A stretch of DNA of 64,000 nucleotides from Alloyangia pacifica (GTDB lineage: Bacteria; Pseudomonadota; Alphaproteobacteria; Rhodobacterales; Rhodobacteraceae). Below, in pieces: positions 35,035 through 44,147 of the stretch (position 1 is its first letter; every line of letters begins with the position of its first letter). The translations under genes and the position numbers were made by a program. The stretch spans positions 644,001 through 708,000 of the forward strand of contig NZ_CP022190.1 of the NCBI RefSeq assembly GCF_003111685.1. The letters are read 5' to 3'. Under the pieces are notes generated by a model, which did not search any database, was not told where the DNA came from, and saw only the letters and a list, made by a program, of their open reading frames with translations.

Positions 35035-36569
35035 TGGCCAAGGACATCGTCGATACCGCCGCCCGCGTGGCCGAGCTGCTGAAGGAGCTGACGGGCTCGT
35101 CCGAGGTGCACTCCTGGGTTGGCGGCGAATTGGTGCCGGGCACCGGGCACGCGCTGGAGCTGACCGACCCCGCGACGGGGGAGGTGTTTGCCCGCTACAA
35201 GGACGCAGGCGCCAATGTGGTGGCGCGGGCCGCCGACGCCGCAACCCGCGCGCAGAAGGAATGGTTCGCCAAGACCGCCTCCGAGCGCGGCCGCATCATG
35301 TTCGAGATTGGCCGGCAACTGCGCGCCAATGCCACCGCGCTGTCGGAGCTGGAAGCCCTCTCCTCGGGTCGCCCGATCCGCGACACCACCGGCGAGCCGG
35401 GCCGCATGGCCGAGATGTTCGAGTATTACGCGGGCTGGTGCGACAAGATCACCGGCGACGTGATCCCGGTACCCTCGACGCACCTCAACTACACCCGCCA
35501 CGAGCCGCTCGGCGTGGTCAGCCAGATCACCCCCTGGAACGCGCCGCTCTTCACCTGCTGCTGGCAGGTCGCCCCGGCGATTTGTGCGGGCAACGGCGTG
35601 ATGATCAAACCCTCGGAGCTGACGCCGCTGTCGTCGATCGTGGTTGGCATCCTGTGCGAGAAAGCGGGCGCGCCGAAGGGTCTTGTCAACGTCATCGCGG
35701 GCGATGGTCCGGGCTCGGGTCAGGCGATGATCGAGAACCCGGCGACGGCGCTGGTGGTTTTCGTCGGCTCCGCCGAGGCGGGAGCCAAGATCGCGGGCGC
35801 AGCGGCCAAGCGGCTGGTGCCCTCGGTGCTGGAACTGGGCGGCAAATCTGCCAACATCGTCTTCGGCGATGCCGATCTCGACCGCGCCGTGGTGGGGGCG
35901 CAGGCGGCGATCTTTGCGTCCTGCGGTCAGAGCTGCGTGGCGGGCTCGCGTCTGCTGGTGCACCGCTCCGTACATGCGCAAATGGTTGAAAAGCTGAGCA
36001 TTGCGGCTGGCAATATTCCCGTCGGCGCGCCGATGGACCCGGCGACTCAGATCGGCCCGGTGAACAACCAGCGGCAATGGTCGAAGATCGACGAGATGGT
36101 GCGTGAAGCGGTCAGCCAGGGTGCCGAGATCACCAGCGGCGGCGCAAAACCCGCGGCGCTGGCGGCGAGCGGTGGCTTCTTCTTTGCCCCCACGGTGGTC
36201 GACCAGGTGACGCCGCAGATGACCATCGCCAACGAAGAAGTCTTCGGCCCCGTGGTCTCGGTGCTGCCCTTCGACACCGAGGAAGAGGCCATCGCGCTGG
36301 CCAATGCGACGCCCTACGGGCTGGCGGGCGCGGTCTGGACGCAGGACGTGGGCCGGGCGCATCGCATGGCGGCACAGGTCCGCGCGGGCACCTTCTGGGT
36401 CAACAGCTACAAGACGATCAACGTCATGTCGCCCTTTGGCGGTTTCGGCCGCTCGGGCTACGGCCGCTCGTCGGGACGCGAGGCGCTGGCCGCCTACACC
36501 CAGACGAAATCGGTCTGGGTCGAGACCGCGGAAAACCCCGCGCAGGGCTTCGGCTACGCGCCGGGCTGA
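35034..36569 (+). CDS. NAD(P)-dependent aldehyde dehydrogenase
   Basis: A 511-residue ALDH-superfamily enzyme with catalytic C301 (GQSCVAG) and general base E267 (LELGGKS). ITPWNAPLF is the cofactor-side motif, and NEEVFGPVVSV the late family signature. I take ATG 35034, which overlaps the previous stop; a GTG one codon earlier is less likely. It would oxidise the semialdehyde made by the preceding dehydrogenase or another aldehyde. Confidence 0.93.
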   Translation: MAKDIVDTAARVAELLKELTGSSEVHSWVGGELVPGTGHALELTDPATGEVFARYKDAGANVVARAADAATRAQKEWFAKTASERGRIMFEIGRQLRANATALSELEALSSGRPIRDTTGEPGRMAEMFEYYAGWCDKITGDVIPVPSTHLNYTRHEPLGVVSQITPWNAPLFTCCWQVAPAICAGNGVMIKPSELTPLSSIVVGILCEKAGAPKGLVNVIAGDGPGSGQAMIENPATALVVFVGSAEAGAKIAGAAAKRLVPSVLELGGKSANIVFGDADLDRAVVGAQAAIFASCGQSCVAGSRLLVHRSVHAQMVEKLSIAAGNIPVGAPMDPATQIGPVNNQRQWSKIDEMVREAVSQGAEITSGGAKPAALAASGGFFFAPTVVDQVTPQMTIANEEVFGPVVSVLPFDTEEEAIALANATPYGLAGAVWTQDVGRAHRMAAQVRAGTFWVNSYKTINVMSPFGGFGRSGYGRSSGREALAAYTQTKSVWVETAENPAQGFGYAPG

Positions 36570-36666
36570 CCGGCGGAGTTTCGCCTTCAATTTCTGCCGC
36601 GGACCGGGTAGCAGCCCGGTCCCGGCCAATGCGCCCCCCAACGGGGTGACAACAGAGAGGTCCCTC

Positions 36667-37482
36667 ATGCCAATAAAAGACATCCTTCTGGACTGGCGGC
36701 TGCATGGCAGCGTGCTCGTCATCACCGTGATTGCCGAGCTTATCGGGGTCATCGCCGTGCCGATCGGCATCGGCTCGATCCTGCTCTTGCCGCTGCTCTA
36801 CGCCTTCGTCTTGGGGCTGCTGATCAACCCCAACGTGATCTCGGGTGCGCGCGCCCTGATCCGCGACCGCGAGGTACACGCCGCCTCGCCGCTGATCGTC
36901 ATCGCGATCATGCCCTTCATCGCCAAGTTCGGCACGATCATCGGCCCGTCGATGGAGCAGATCATCGCCGCCGGTCCGGCGCTCATCCTGCAGGAGCTGG
37001 GCAACCTCGGCACCATCCTGCTGGCCTTCCCGGTCGCCGTGCTGGTGCTGCGCATGGGCCGCGAGTCCATCGGTGCCTGTTTCTCGGTAGCGCGCGAGCC
37101 CAATATCGCGATCATCGCCGACAAATACGGCCTCAAGAGCCAGGAAGGTGCAGGCGTCATGGGTGTCTACGTGATCGGCACGCTCTTCGGCACCTTCATC
37201 TTCGCCATCCTCGCCTCGATCCTCGCCACCACCGGGGCCTTCTCGGTCGAGGCGCTGGCCATGGCCTGCGGCATCGGTTCGGGCAGCATGATGGCGGCCT
37301 GCTCGGGGGCGCTGGTGCACGCGGTGCCGGACATGGAGGAGCAGATCCTCGCGCTCGCCGGCGCGTCGAACGTGCTGACCTATGCCACCGGTCTCTACCT
37401 CTGCGTCTTCGTGGCGCTGCCGCTGACCGAAAAACTCTACGACCTGCTGGGCCGCAAAGAGCCCTCGAAAGCCGGAGCCTGA
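36667..37482 (+). CDS. DUF3100 membrane protein
   Basis: A 271-residue polytopic protein with about eight helices. The sequence runs from VIAELIGVIAVPIGIGSILLLP to IGSGSMMAACSGALVHAVP. The glycine-rich CGIGSGSMMAA and the LLPLLYAFVLGLLINP stretch recall the repeated helices of small bacterial transporters. Function is not established. AGAGAGG precedes ATG 36667. It ends three bases before a small membrane protein gene, which probably is its partner. Confidence 0.85.
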   Translation: MPIKDILLDWRLHGSVLVITVIAELIGVIAVPIGIGSILLLPLLYAFVLGLLINPNVISGARALIRDREVHAASPLIVIAIMPFIAKFGTIIGPSMEQIIAAGPALILQELGNLGTILLAFPVAVLVLRMGRESIGACFSVAREPNIAIIADKYGLKSQEGAGVMGVYVIGTLFGTFIFAILASILATTGAFSVEALAMACGIGSGSMMAACSGALVHAVPDMEEQILALAGASNVLTYATGLYLCVFVALPLTEKLYDLLGRKEPSKAGA

Positions 37483-37485
37483 GCT

Positions 37486-37965
37486 ATGAGCGATATCCGT
37501 ACTGACGACATCGATCTGACCGAAGACCCCAAGTTCGGCCTCGGCGCCCATGCCGCGGCGCTGGCGGTGGTCTGCGTGATCGCGCTGGTGGGCAACACTG
37601 TGGCGACCGAGAACACCGTGCCGCAGGGGCTGGTGGGGCTGATCATCCTGTGGGTGATGTGCATGATCGGCATGGTGCTGACCAAGGTGGTGCCGTTCAA
37701 GCTGCCCTCGGTGGCCTGGATCTCGCTGGTCGGCATCCTTGCCACCATGCCCTGGACGCCGGGCAGCGCCTGGATCCTCGACAAGGTCAGCCACGTCAAT
37801 TTCCTGACGCTGGCGACGCCCTGCCTTGCCTATGCGGGCATCGCGATTGCCCGGCGCGAGATCGAGATCGCCAAGACCTCGGGCTGGAAGATCGCCGTGG
37901 TCGCCGTGCTGGTGATGACCGGCACCTACGTCGGATCGGCCATCGTGGCGCAGGCCTTCCTCTGA
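37486..37965 (+). CDS. Small membrane protein, partner of DUF3100
   Basis: A 159-residue protein with an acidic N-terminus (MSDIRTDDIDLTEDPKFG) and four to five membrane helices. I do not recognise a named family. It follows the DUF3100 gene after three bases, so the two likely form one membrane complex, possibly a two-part carrier for the substrate of the M20 hydrolase/dehydrogenase pathway. Confidence 0.8.
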   Translation: MSDIRTDDIDLTEDPKFGLGAHAAALAVVCVIALVGNTVATENTVPQGLVGLIILWVMCMIGMVLTKVVPFKLPSVAWISLVGILATMPWTPGSAWILDKVSHVNFLTLATPCLAYAGIAIARREIEIAKTSGWKIAVVAVLVMTGTYVGSAIVAQAFL

Positions 37966-37982
37966 CCGCGCCCTGATCCCCA

Positions 37983-38009
37983 CCACGGGCCGCGCTGCGC
38001 GGCCCGTGG
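37983..38009 (+). terminator. Strong hairpin ending the DUF3100 operon
   Basis: CCACGGGCCGCGC at 37983-37995 and GCGCGGCCCGTGG at 37997-38009 form a 13-bp perfect inverted repeat (with a real loop of a few bases). It starts 18 bases past the last stop. No U-tract. Confidence 0.6.
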
Positions 38010-38126
38010 ACGCCGTCTATCGCCGGGAACGAAGTTCGAAACGGTCTGCATGGAAGCGCGGCGGGTCAACGCCGCACTGTCTGCGATGAGAAACAGGTGT
38101 AGACCCCGAAATGGATCGAAACGTCT

Positions 38127-38254
38127 TCATCTGAAGTCGATCAGCGCGCTGACCAGCAGCTTGGGCGGGATCCACAGCTCTTGGCGAAGCCCCAGTAGAC
38201 CCCGCGGTCCGCAGTCGGGATATCCAGTTCCATCAAAGGGGGTTTGTTTGTCAT
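38127..38254 (-). pseudogene. Decayed 5' end of a BCCT transporter gene
   Basis: An ATG at 38254 with a strong GGAGGAGAG ribosome site opens MTNKPPLMELDIPTADRGVY, which resembles the N-terminus of BCCT choline/betaine/DMSP transporters. As written, the frame stops after 37 codons at 38141. A one-base shift after GFAK restores ELWIPPKLLVSALI, which looks like the start of BCCT helix 1, before DFR and a stop at 38127. The rest of the gene is absent. It lies 145 bases downstream of the DddD-like gene on the same strand, where dddT-type BCCT genes often sit. Confidence 0.5.
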
Positions 38255-38398
38255 CTCTCCTCCGTTCAGACAAATGGGGACCGGGCAGCCTCCTCCGTTT
38301 GCCGCGCAGGGCAGCGCGACAGGACTGGACCGGGCCATTGGGAGAATGCGGCGCACCGCAAGGCAGGGGCGGGCATCTCTGCCCGCCCCGAACTGCCC

Positions 38399-40909
38399 TC
38401 AGCTGGGCAGGTATTCCGTGCTCCAGCTTTCGCTGAGCTGTCCGGATTTCAACATCTTCTCGATGGCCGCCTCGGAGTAGCCGAGGTCGGTCAGGATGGC
38501 GCGCGTGGACGCGCCGAACTTCTCCGTGGGCGACAGCGCGAAGACCTTTCCGCGTGTCGGACGCACGGCGTAGGGATCAAGCTGAGTCACCTCGTGGCCG
38601 CTGGGATGGTCGCTGTAGTGCGAGAAGGAATAGCTGCCGCGATCGGTGCCGGGCGTGCCGTCCGGTTCGCGCGTGTTCTCGGAGCGCAATGCGTCGATGT
38701 TGTTGCAGATCGCGCAGCCGATGTCCGCCGCGCGCAACCGGGTGATCCATTCTGACGCCGGATGCATCTGGAACGCCCCGGCCAGGTAGGCCGCCCGGTC
38801 GTCCGCGGGCAGGTCCGGCAGGTCTGACAGATCCTCGACATTGCGGAAACGGGGGAGGTCGCGTTCGTAGGCGCAGAGCAGGATGTAGATGCCGGACGCC
38901 GTGCTGTAGAAACGGGACAGTGAATCGTAGCCGTTGACCTCCGGACCGGAGGGCTCGTCGAAGAGACCCCTGCCGCGGAAGTCATAGGCGAAGGGCACCT
39001 GCAGCAGGCCGCTGTTCGCTGACAGCGACGTCCGGCCGCGCCCGATCCGGCCAAAGCGGTTCTTCTGGTAGAGCGCGGCGGCCACGGCCAGCGCCCCGCC
39101 GAAGCCACACATCACGTCGATCGTGCCGACGTGGGCGTGTTCCTCGGGGCGGTCCATCGAGCCGCCGAAGCGCAGCATGATCCCGGTGGTGGCCTGCACG
39201 AGGTCATCATAGCCGATGTAATCGGTGCGCGTGCCGCGCCGCACGCCGCCGAAGCAGTCGAGCTTGCAGAAGATCGCCTCGGGGTTCAGCTTGCGCAGGC
39301 TTTCCGCGTCCAGCCCCATGCGCCTGATCTGGCTGTCCGGGGCGTTCCAGAAGATCACGTCGACGGATTTCACGAGGTCTTCGAAGACCTTGCGCCCGTG
39401 CTCCGACTTTGCGTCGGCAAGGATCGACTTCTTGCCCCGGCCCTGGCTGAGGCCGTAGATCACCGTGCTCCAACTGTCATAGAGGGGTTGCGCCGGGTCG
39501 ATCTTGATGACCTCGGCACCAAAGCGCGCGAGGTAGCTGGCGGAATGCGGGCCGGCGATGACGTTGCACATGTCGAGCACGCGCACGCCCGAGAGCCACC
39601 CCTCCTGTTCGATGCCGTCTTCGGCATCCGGGATCTCGGTGCGCAGCTTGCGCAGCACCTTCAGCGCCTCCTCGACCGTCACCCAGCGGCGCGGTGCGGG
39701 GCTCAGGGCCTCCTCGCCGCTTTCTTCCATCCAGACCACCGGGCCGGGCTGGATCATCTCGCCGTACTCCGGATCCCAGACGTCGATCATCAGGCCCGAG
39801 GTCTCGGCGTATTCGTCGTTGATCCATTCCTGAAGCCAACGCTGCGGCGCTCCGGGGATGCCAGCCCGGCCGAACATCCGCTTCCACTCGTGGGAGGTTC
39901 GGGTCATGAAAACCTCCTTCATCCGCGCCGCGATCTTGTCGGCCCAGAACTTCGGCATCGGATAGACCCCGAGCGATGTATCCGAGACCCACTCGGACTG
40001 GGGCTTGTAGGTGTCGTCCTCTTCCTGAAGACCCTCCGCGACCATCTCTTCATAGAGCCCCAGAACCTCGAGGCAGCGGCGCGCGTGATGCTTGTGGCTC
40101 GGGCAGACGACGTAGAAGCCGCGCCCGTCCTTGCACATGTAGCTGCGGAAGAAGGGATCGAGCAGTTCCTGCAGATCCTGGTAGGAGACGTTCATCGGCA
40201 GGCCTTCGATGCGGCGTCGCTCGATCTCGATCTCACGCTGGGTCAGGTAGCGCTCCGGCATGTCGCCGACCTTGATGGAGTTGTAGCACAGTCCCTCCAT
40301 CACCGCCGCCGCCAAGGGCACTTCGATCTGGTCGCCGAGGCCGGTCAGTTGCCGCGACTGCAGGGCCAGAACCGTCGCCGAAGCGGCGATCTGCGAGGCA
40401 TAGGCCGAAGCCAGAGGCAGCGGCGAGAACGAGGGATTCAGACCCATAAGTACGCGGTTCAGCCCCATGTCGGTGAAGACCCCCGAGCTGGCGGCGACAA
40501 CGCTTTCGAAGGCGCGCTGCTCGCGGCGCTCTGCGTCGTTCGACGCAAAGCCCGGCAGGGAAACCGTGATCAACTCGGGGCGCTCCTTGCGCATCTCGGC
40601 AAAATCGAGCCCCAGCGCGGCAAGTTTTCCGGGGCGGAAATTCTCGACGATAATGTCGGCCTCGGCACAGAGCGCCCGCGCCTCGGCCAGTCCCTGTTCG
40701 GACTTGAGGTCGAGGTTCACGATCAGCTTGTTGCGCATCAGCGTGGCATTGGCCGGGCTGTCCCACATCGGGCCGTCCAGCGGATCGACGTGGATGACCG
40801 TCGCGCCCAGATCGCCGAGCAGCATCGCCACGGCGGGGCCCGCGATATATTGCCCGAAATCGACCACTTTGACCCCGGTCAGGGGCAGGTTCGAGAAAGA
40901 AGTGCGCAT
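38399..40909 (-). CDS. dddD: Two-domain CaiB/BaiF CoA transferase, candidate DddD (DMSP CoA-transferase/lyase)
   Basis: An 836-residue fusion of two class III CoA-transferase domains (about 1-400 and 435-836), the size and architecture of DddD, which converts dimethylsulfoniopropionate to DMS and 3-hydroxypropionate(-CoA). Domain 1 opens with VVDFGQYIAGPAVAMLLGDL, domain 2 with VLDMCNVIAGPHSASYL. The catalytic aspartate of the fold is D598 in HVGTID of domain 2; the equivalent in domain 1 is lost (PLASAYASQ). I start at ATG 40909 with GCGGAGGAACC upstream rather than 30 bases earlier. Divergent LysR, GMC oxidoreductase and BCCT remnant support a DMSP or betaine role. A related carnitine-type CoA transferase is the alternative. 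Confidence 0.7.
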   Translation of the reverse strand: MRTSFSNLPLTGVKVVDFGQYIAGPAVAMLLGDLGATVIHVDPLDGPMWDSPANATLMRNKLIVNLDLKSEQGLAEARALCAEADIIVENFRPGKLAALGLDFAEMRKERPELITVSLPGFASNDAERREQRAFESVVAASSGVFTDMGLNRVLMGLNPSFSPLPLASAYASQIAASATVLALQSRQLTGLGDQIEVPLAAAVMEGLCYNSIKVGDMPERYLTQREIEIERRRIEGLPMNVSYQDLQELLDPFFRSYMCKDGRGFYVVCPSHKHHARRCLEVLGLYEEMVAEGLQEEDDTYKPQSEWVSDTSLGVYPMPKFWADKIAARMKEVFMTRTSHEWKRMFGRAGIPGAPQRWLQEWINDEYAETSGLMIDVWDPEYGEMIQPGPVVWMEESGEEALSPAPRRWVTVEEALKVLRKLRTEIPDAEDGIEQEGWLSGVRVLDMCNVIAGPHSASYLARFGAEVIKIDPAQPLYDSWSTVIYGLSQGRGKKSILADAKSEHGRKVFEDLVKSVDVIFWNAPDSQIRRMGLDAESLRKLNPEAIFCKLDCFGGVRRGTRTDYIGYDDLVQATTGIMLRFGGSMDRPEEHAHVGTIDVMCGFGGALAVAAALYQKNRFGRIGRGRTSLSANSGLLQVPFAYDFRGRGLFDEPSGPEVNGYDSLSRFYSTASGIYILLCAYERDLPRFRNVEDLSDLPDLPADDRAAYLAGAFQMHPASEWITRLRAADIGCAICNNIDALRSENTREPDGTPGTDRGSYSFSHYSDHPSGHEVTQLDPYAVRPTRGKVFALSPTEKFGASTRAILTDLGYSEAAIEKMLKSGQLSESWSTEYLPS

Positions 40910-40935
40910 GGTTCCTCCGCGGTTGAACGCAGGTG

Positions 40936-42600
40936 TCATTGGCCGGCCAGGATCCAGCGTGCTGCTTTTTCCGCGATCATCAGCGTCGGCGAGTTGGTGT
41001 TGCCGCTGGTGATTTCCGGCATGATGCTGGCATCGACCACCCGCAGGCCGTTGACGCCCTTCACCCTCAGGTGCGGGTCGAGCACGGCGGTGTCATCGTC
41101 GTCGCGGCCCATTTTCACGGTGCCGACCGGGTGAAAGATCGTGTTGGCGATGTCCCCGGCCAGCTTCGCGAGGTCGTCGTCGCTCTGGTACTGGATGCCG
41201 GGTTTGAATTCCTCGGGGCGGTAGCCCGCCATCGCAGGCTGCGCCATGATCCGCCGCACCTGGCGAAGGCTGTCCGCCGCGACCTTGCGGTCGTCCTCGG
41301 TGTCCAGATAATTCGGCGAGATCATTGGCGCATCGCGGAAATTGGCGGAGCGGAGGCGCACGGTGCCACGGCTGCTGGGGTTGAGGTTGCAGACGCTGAC
41401 CGTGATGGCGGGGAAGGCGTGCAGAGGTTCCCCGAAGGCGTCGAGACTGAGCGGCTGGACGTGATACTCGAGGTTGGCGTGCGCCCGCGTCTCGTCGGAG
41501 CGGGTGAAGGCGCCGAGCTGGCTGGGTGCCATGCTCATCGGGCCGGAGCGCCGGAAGGCATATTCCATGCCGATGTTCGCCTTGCCGAACAGCGTGCTGG
41601 CGAGGGCATTCAGCGTCCGCGTGCCGGTGACCTTGTAGACCGCGCGGATTTGCAGGTGGTCCTGCAGGTTCTCTCCCACCGGGGCATCGCGCAGGACCTC
41701 GATGCCATGGGTGCGCAGCAGACCTGCCGGCCCGATCCCGGAAAGCTGCAGGATCTGCGGCGAGTTGATTGCACCGGCCGACAGGACGGTCTCGCGCGGC
41801 GCGGTCACGCTCACTGTCCGGCCCTTGTGGCTGACCCGAACGCCGGTGCACCGGGCAACGCCATCCGGTCCGGTCTCGAAGGTCAGCTTCTCGGCCTGGG
41901 CCTCGGTCCAGACCGTCAGGTTGCGGCGCTGCCGCGCGGGCCGCAGGAACGCCTTGGAGGTGTTCCACCGCCACCCAGACCGCTGGTTGACGTCGAAATA
42001 GCCGACCCCCGCGTTGTCACCGCTGTTGAAGTCGTCGGTCTTCTCGATGCCGGCCTCTTCGGCGGCATTGGCGAAGCTGTCGAGCACATCCCACCGCAAG
42101 CGCTGCTTTTCGACACGCCACTCCCCGCCATGACCGTGCATGTCGGAGAACCGCTCGTTGTCGCCCGTCTTCGGATCTGCACCGCCGTCCAGCTTGTAGT
42201 GATCCTCATGCGCCTTGAAATCGTTCAGCGAGCTATCCCATGACCAGTCTTCTTCGCCAGTCAGGGCAGCCCAGTTGTCGTAGTCGCGGGCCTGACCCCG
42301 CATGTAGATCATGCCGTTGATCGAGGAGCAGCCGCCCAGCGTCTTGCCTCGGGGGTAGCGCAGGGTCCGCCCGTTCAGGCCCTTGTCGGCTTCGGTGTTG
42401 TACATCCAGTCGGTGCGCGGGTTCCCGATGCAATAGAGGTAGCCCACGGGGACGTGGATCCAGTGGTAATTATCAGGTTTGCCCGCTTCGAGCAGCAGCA
42501 CGCGGTTCTGCGGGTCGGCAGACAGGCGGTTGGCCAGGAGGCAGCCTGCGGATCCGCCGCCAATCACGATGAAATCAAATTCGGATGCAGGTTTAGCCAT
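40936..42600 (-). CDS. GMC-family FAD oxidoreductase (choline dehydrogenase-like)
   Basis: A 554-residue flavoprotein. The FAD motif GGGSAGCLLANRLS is at about 13-26, GMC signature 1 lies in RGKTLGGCSSINGMIYMRG, signature 2 in GAINSPQILQLSGIGP, and the active-site His in FHPVGTVKMG. It oxidises an alcohol to an aldehyde; choline or 3-hydroxypropionate-type alcohols are possible. ATG 42600 has GAGGG upstream. Its gene precedes the DddD-like gene by 26 bases and is divergent from the LysR gene. Confidence 0.93.
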   Translation of the reverse strand: MAKPASEFDFIVIGGGSAGCLLANRLSADPQNRVLLLEAGKPDNYHWIHVPVGYLYCIGNPRTDWMYNTEADKGLNGRTLRYPRGKTLGGCSSINGMIYMRGQARDYDNWAALTGEEDWSWDSSLNDFKAHEDHYKLDGGADPKTGDNERFSDMHGHGGEWRVEKQRLRWDVLDSFANAAEEAGIEKTDDFNSGDNAGVGYFDVNQRSGWRWNTSKAFLRPARQRRNLTVWTEAQAEKLTFETGPDGVARCTGVRVSHKGRTVSVTAPRETVLSAGAINSPQILQLSGIGPAGLLRTHGIEVLRDAPVGENLQDHLQIRAVYKVTGTRTLNALASTLFGKANIGMEYAFRRSGPMSMAPSQLGAFTRSDETRAHANLEYHVQPLSLDAFGEPLHAFPAITVSVCNLNPSSRGTVRLRSANFRDAPMISPNYLDTEDDRKVAADSLRQVRRIMAQPAMAGYRPEEFKPGIQYQSDDDLAKLAGDIANTIFHPVGTVKMGRDDDDTAVLDPHLRVKGVNGLRVVDASIMPEITSGNTNSPTLMIAEKAARWILAGQ

Positions 42601-42749
42601 GATGTCCCTCGCCGTTCGGCAGGACATGCACCCCGCCCTGCATCGCGCCGCGACGGCGGACGATTGGGTCGAAGGCTCCTCCCTGCGCTTCTGTGGATCG
42701 AGGTTAAAAAGGCCGGATGCGTTTTCCCAATGACTAATTTCTGTGACTG

Positions 42750-42768
42750 ATATTAAGATTCTTAATAT
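42750..42768. promoter_or_regulatory. Palindromic LysR box over the LysR start codon
   Basis: ATATTAAGATTCTTAATAT is a perfect 9-1-9 palindrome with T-N11-A spacing (T42753, A42765). It covers the first two bases of ATG 42767, in the region divergent to the GMC/DddD operon. Autorepression is likely. Confidence 0.55.
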
Positions 42769-43675
42769 GGAACGGATTTTCAATCTCAATGGCCTTCTGG
42801 CCTTCGTCACTGTCGCGCGGGTGGGCAGCGTTTCGCGTGCCGCCGAAGTGCTGAACCTGACGCAGCCCGCGATCAGCCATCAGATCAGGCGCCTCGGTGA
42901 AGAAACCGGCGTCACCTACTTCAAGCGCGCGCCGCATGGGCTCGACCTGACGCCGGACGGCAAGGCGTTGTTGCCGAAGGCCGAAGCCGTCCTGAACGCC
43001 ATGGCAGACTTCCGGCAACACGCCATCGGGCGGGTCGGGCAAGTCTCCGGGGCGCTCCGCATCGGGACGATCGTGGACCCCGAGTTCATCCGGCTCGGCC
43101 GCCTCCTGAGCCAGTTGGGCGCGGCGCATCCCGGCATCACCACGGAACTGGTGCATGGCATTAGCGGCGAAATCCTCGAGAAGCTGCATCGCCGCCAGAT
43201 CGACGCCGGGTTCTACCTGACGGACCCTGGCGCGGTTGACGCGCTTGCGTCGCAAGACGCCATGCACGTGAAGCAGCTCGCCACATTCACCTACCGCATC
43301 ATCGCCCCGGTCGGCTGGGATTCCCGTGTCGCCACAGCCGATTGGAGCGACTTGGCGAAATTGCCGTGGATCGGAACGACCGCGGCCTCTGTCCACAACC
43401 GGCTTCTGGGTCGGATCTTTGCGGACCATGGCTGTACGCAGAACGTCGTCGCGCTGGTGGACCACGAGGCGTCGATGCTGGAGATGGTGCGCGCAGGGGT
43501 GGGCCTGTGCCTGTGCCGCGAAACCATAGCTCTGGACCAGCAGCATTCCTTCGGCCTCAGCCTGTGCGAGACCCAAAGCGTTCCCGCCTGTCTCGTCATG
43601 TTGTCGCTGAAATCACGCGAGGCGACTCCGGTCGTCGCCGCGCTCTTCAGCCAGCTCGCGATCATTTGGGGATGA
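42767..43675 (+). CDS. LysR-family regulator divergent to the GMC/DddD-like operon
   Basis: A 302-residue regulator with the HTH in FVTVARVGSVSRAAEVLNLTQPAISHQIRRL and a LysR effector domain. ATG 42767 (MERIFNLNG) fits family length; an upstream GTG at 42743 is possible but would place the start inside the operator. Divergent placement, 166 bases from the GMC start, marks it as the likely regulator of GMC and the DddD-like gene, as DddR is for ddd operons. Confidence 0.92.
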   Translation: MERIFNLNGLLAFVTVARVGSVSRAAEVLNLTQPAISHQIRRLGEETGVTYFKRAPHGLDLTPDGKALLPKAEAVLNAMADFRQHAIGRVGQVSGALRIGTIVDPEFIRLGRLLSQLGAAHPGITTELVHGISGEILEKLHRRQIDAGFYLTDPGAVDALASQDAMHVKQLATFTYRIIAPVGWDSRVATADWSDLAKLPWIGTTAASVHNRLLGRIFADHGCTQNVVALVDHEASMLEMVRAGVGLCLCRETIALDQQHSFGLSLCETQSVPACLVMLSLKSREATPVVAALFSQLAIIWG

Positions 43676-43729
43676 CGCCCGATGGGAGAGAACAAAGGCT
43701 CGGGCCTGGAGAAAGGACCGGGTCGAGGC

Positions 43730-43959
43730 TCGTTTCCGAGGCCGCTCGCACGCGCGAGGCGTCACCAAGGTGCAGCCAGGACCGGCTCATCGACCTGTTC
43801 CTGACTGCCGGACCCGTCAGCGACTATATCGGGGCGCGTGCCCTGGCTAGCGGGTTGCCCAACGTGAAATGGCTGCTCGGAAATCGTGGCTACGATGCCG
43901 ATTGGTTCAGAGAAGCTGTGCAGGGCACAGACCCCAAGGCATCCAAGGCCCAGACCTGA
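43730..43959 (+). pseudogene. IS5-family transposase remnant
   Basis: RLIDLFLTAGPVSDYIGARA and WLLGNRGYDADWFREAVQG match the middle of IS5-group transposases (GRP-FLTAGQVSD, LLGDRGYDADW). The preceding GRSHARG stretch lies in another frame, and the DDE glutamate region is missing. It is a dead fragment of about 230 bases, unrelated to the IS pair at 48.4 kb. Confidence 0.75.
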
Positions 43960-44147
43960 GCCACAATCCCCATAGCACCGAAATCTGCCCGCGCTTTGCT
44001 CCTTGTCAGATTTGTCGCCGCTGGATCGCAAGCATCCAGCAGCCACAAACCTTGGACGAGGACGAAGCGGTCATTCCCTGCACCAGATCGCTTGTCAGAT
44101 CTCCAAGCGCTGCAAGAAGTGGTGTGCTCTTCTGAAGACGCCGCGCG

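Noticed and set aside
39131..41134. Plus-strand open frame opposite the DddD-like gene
   Set aside because: It is antisense to a well-supported CoA transferase gene with its own ribosome site; no recognisable protein.
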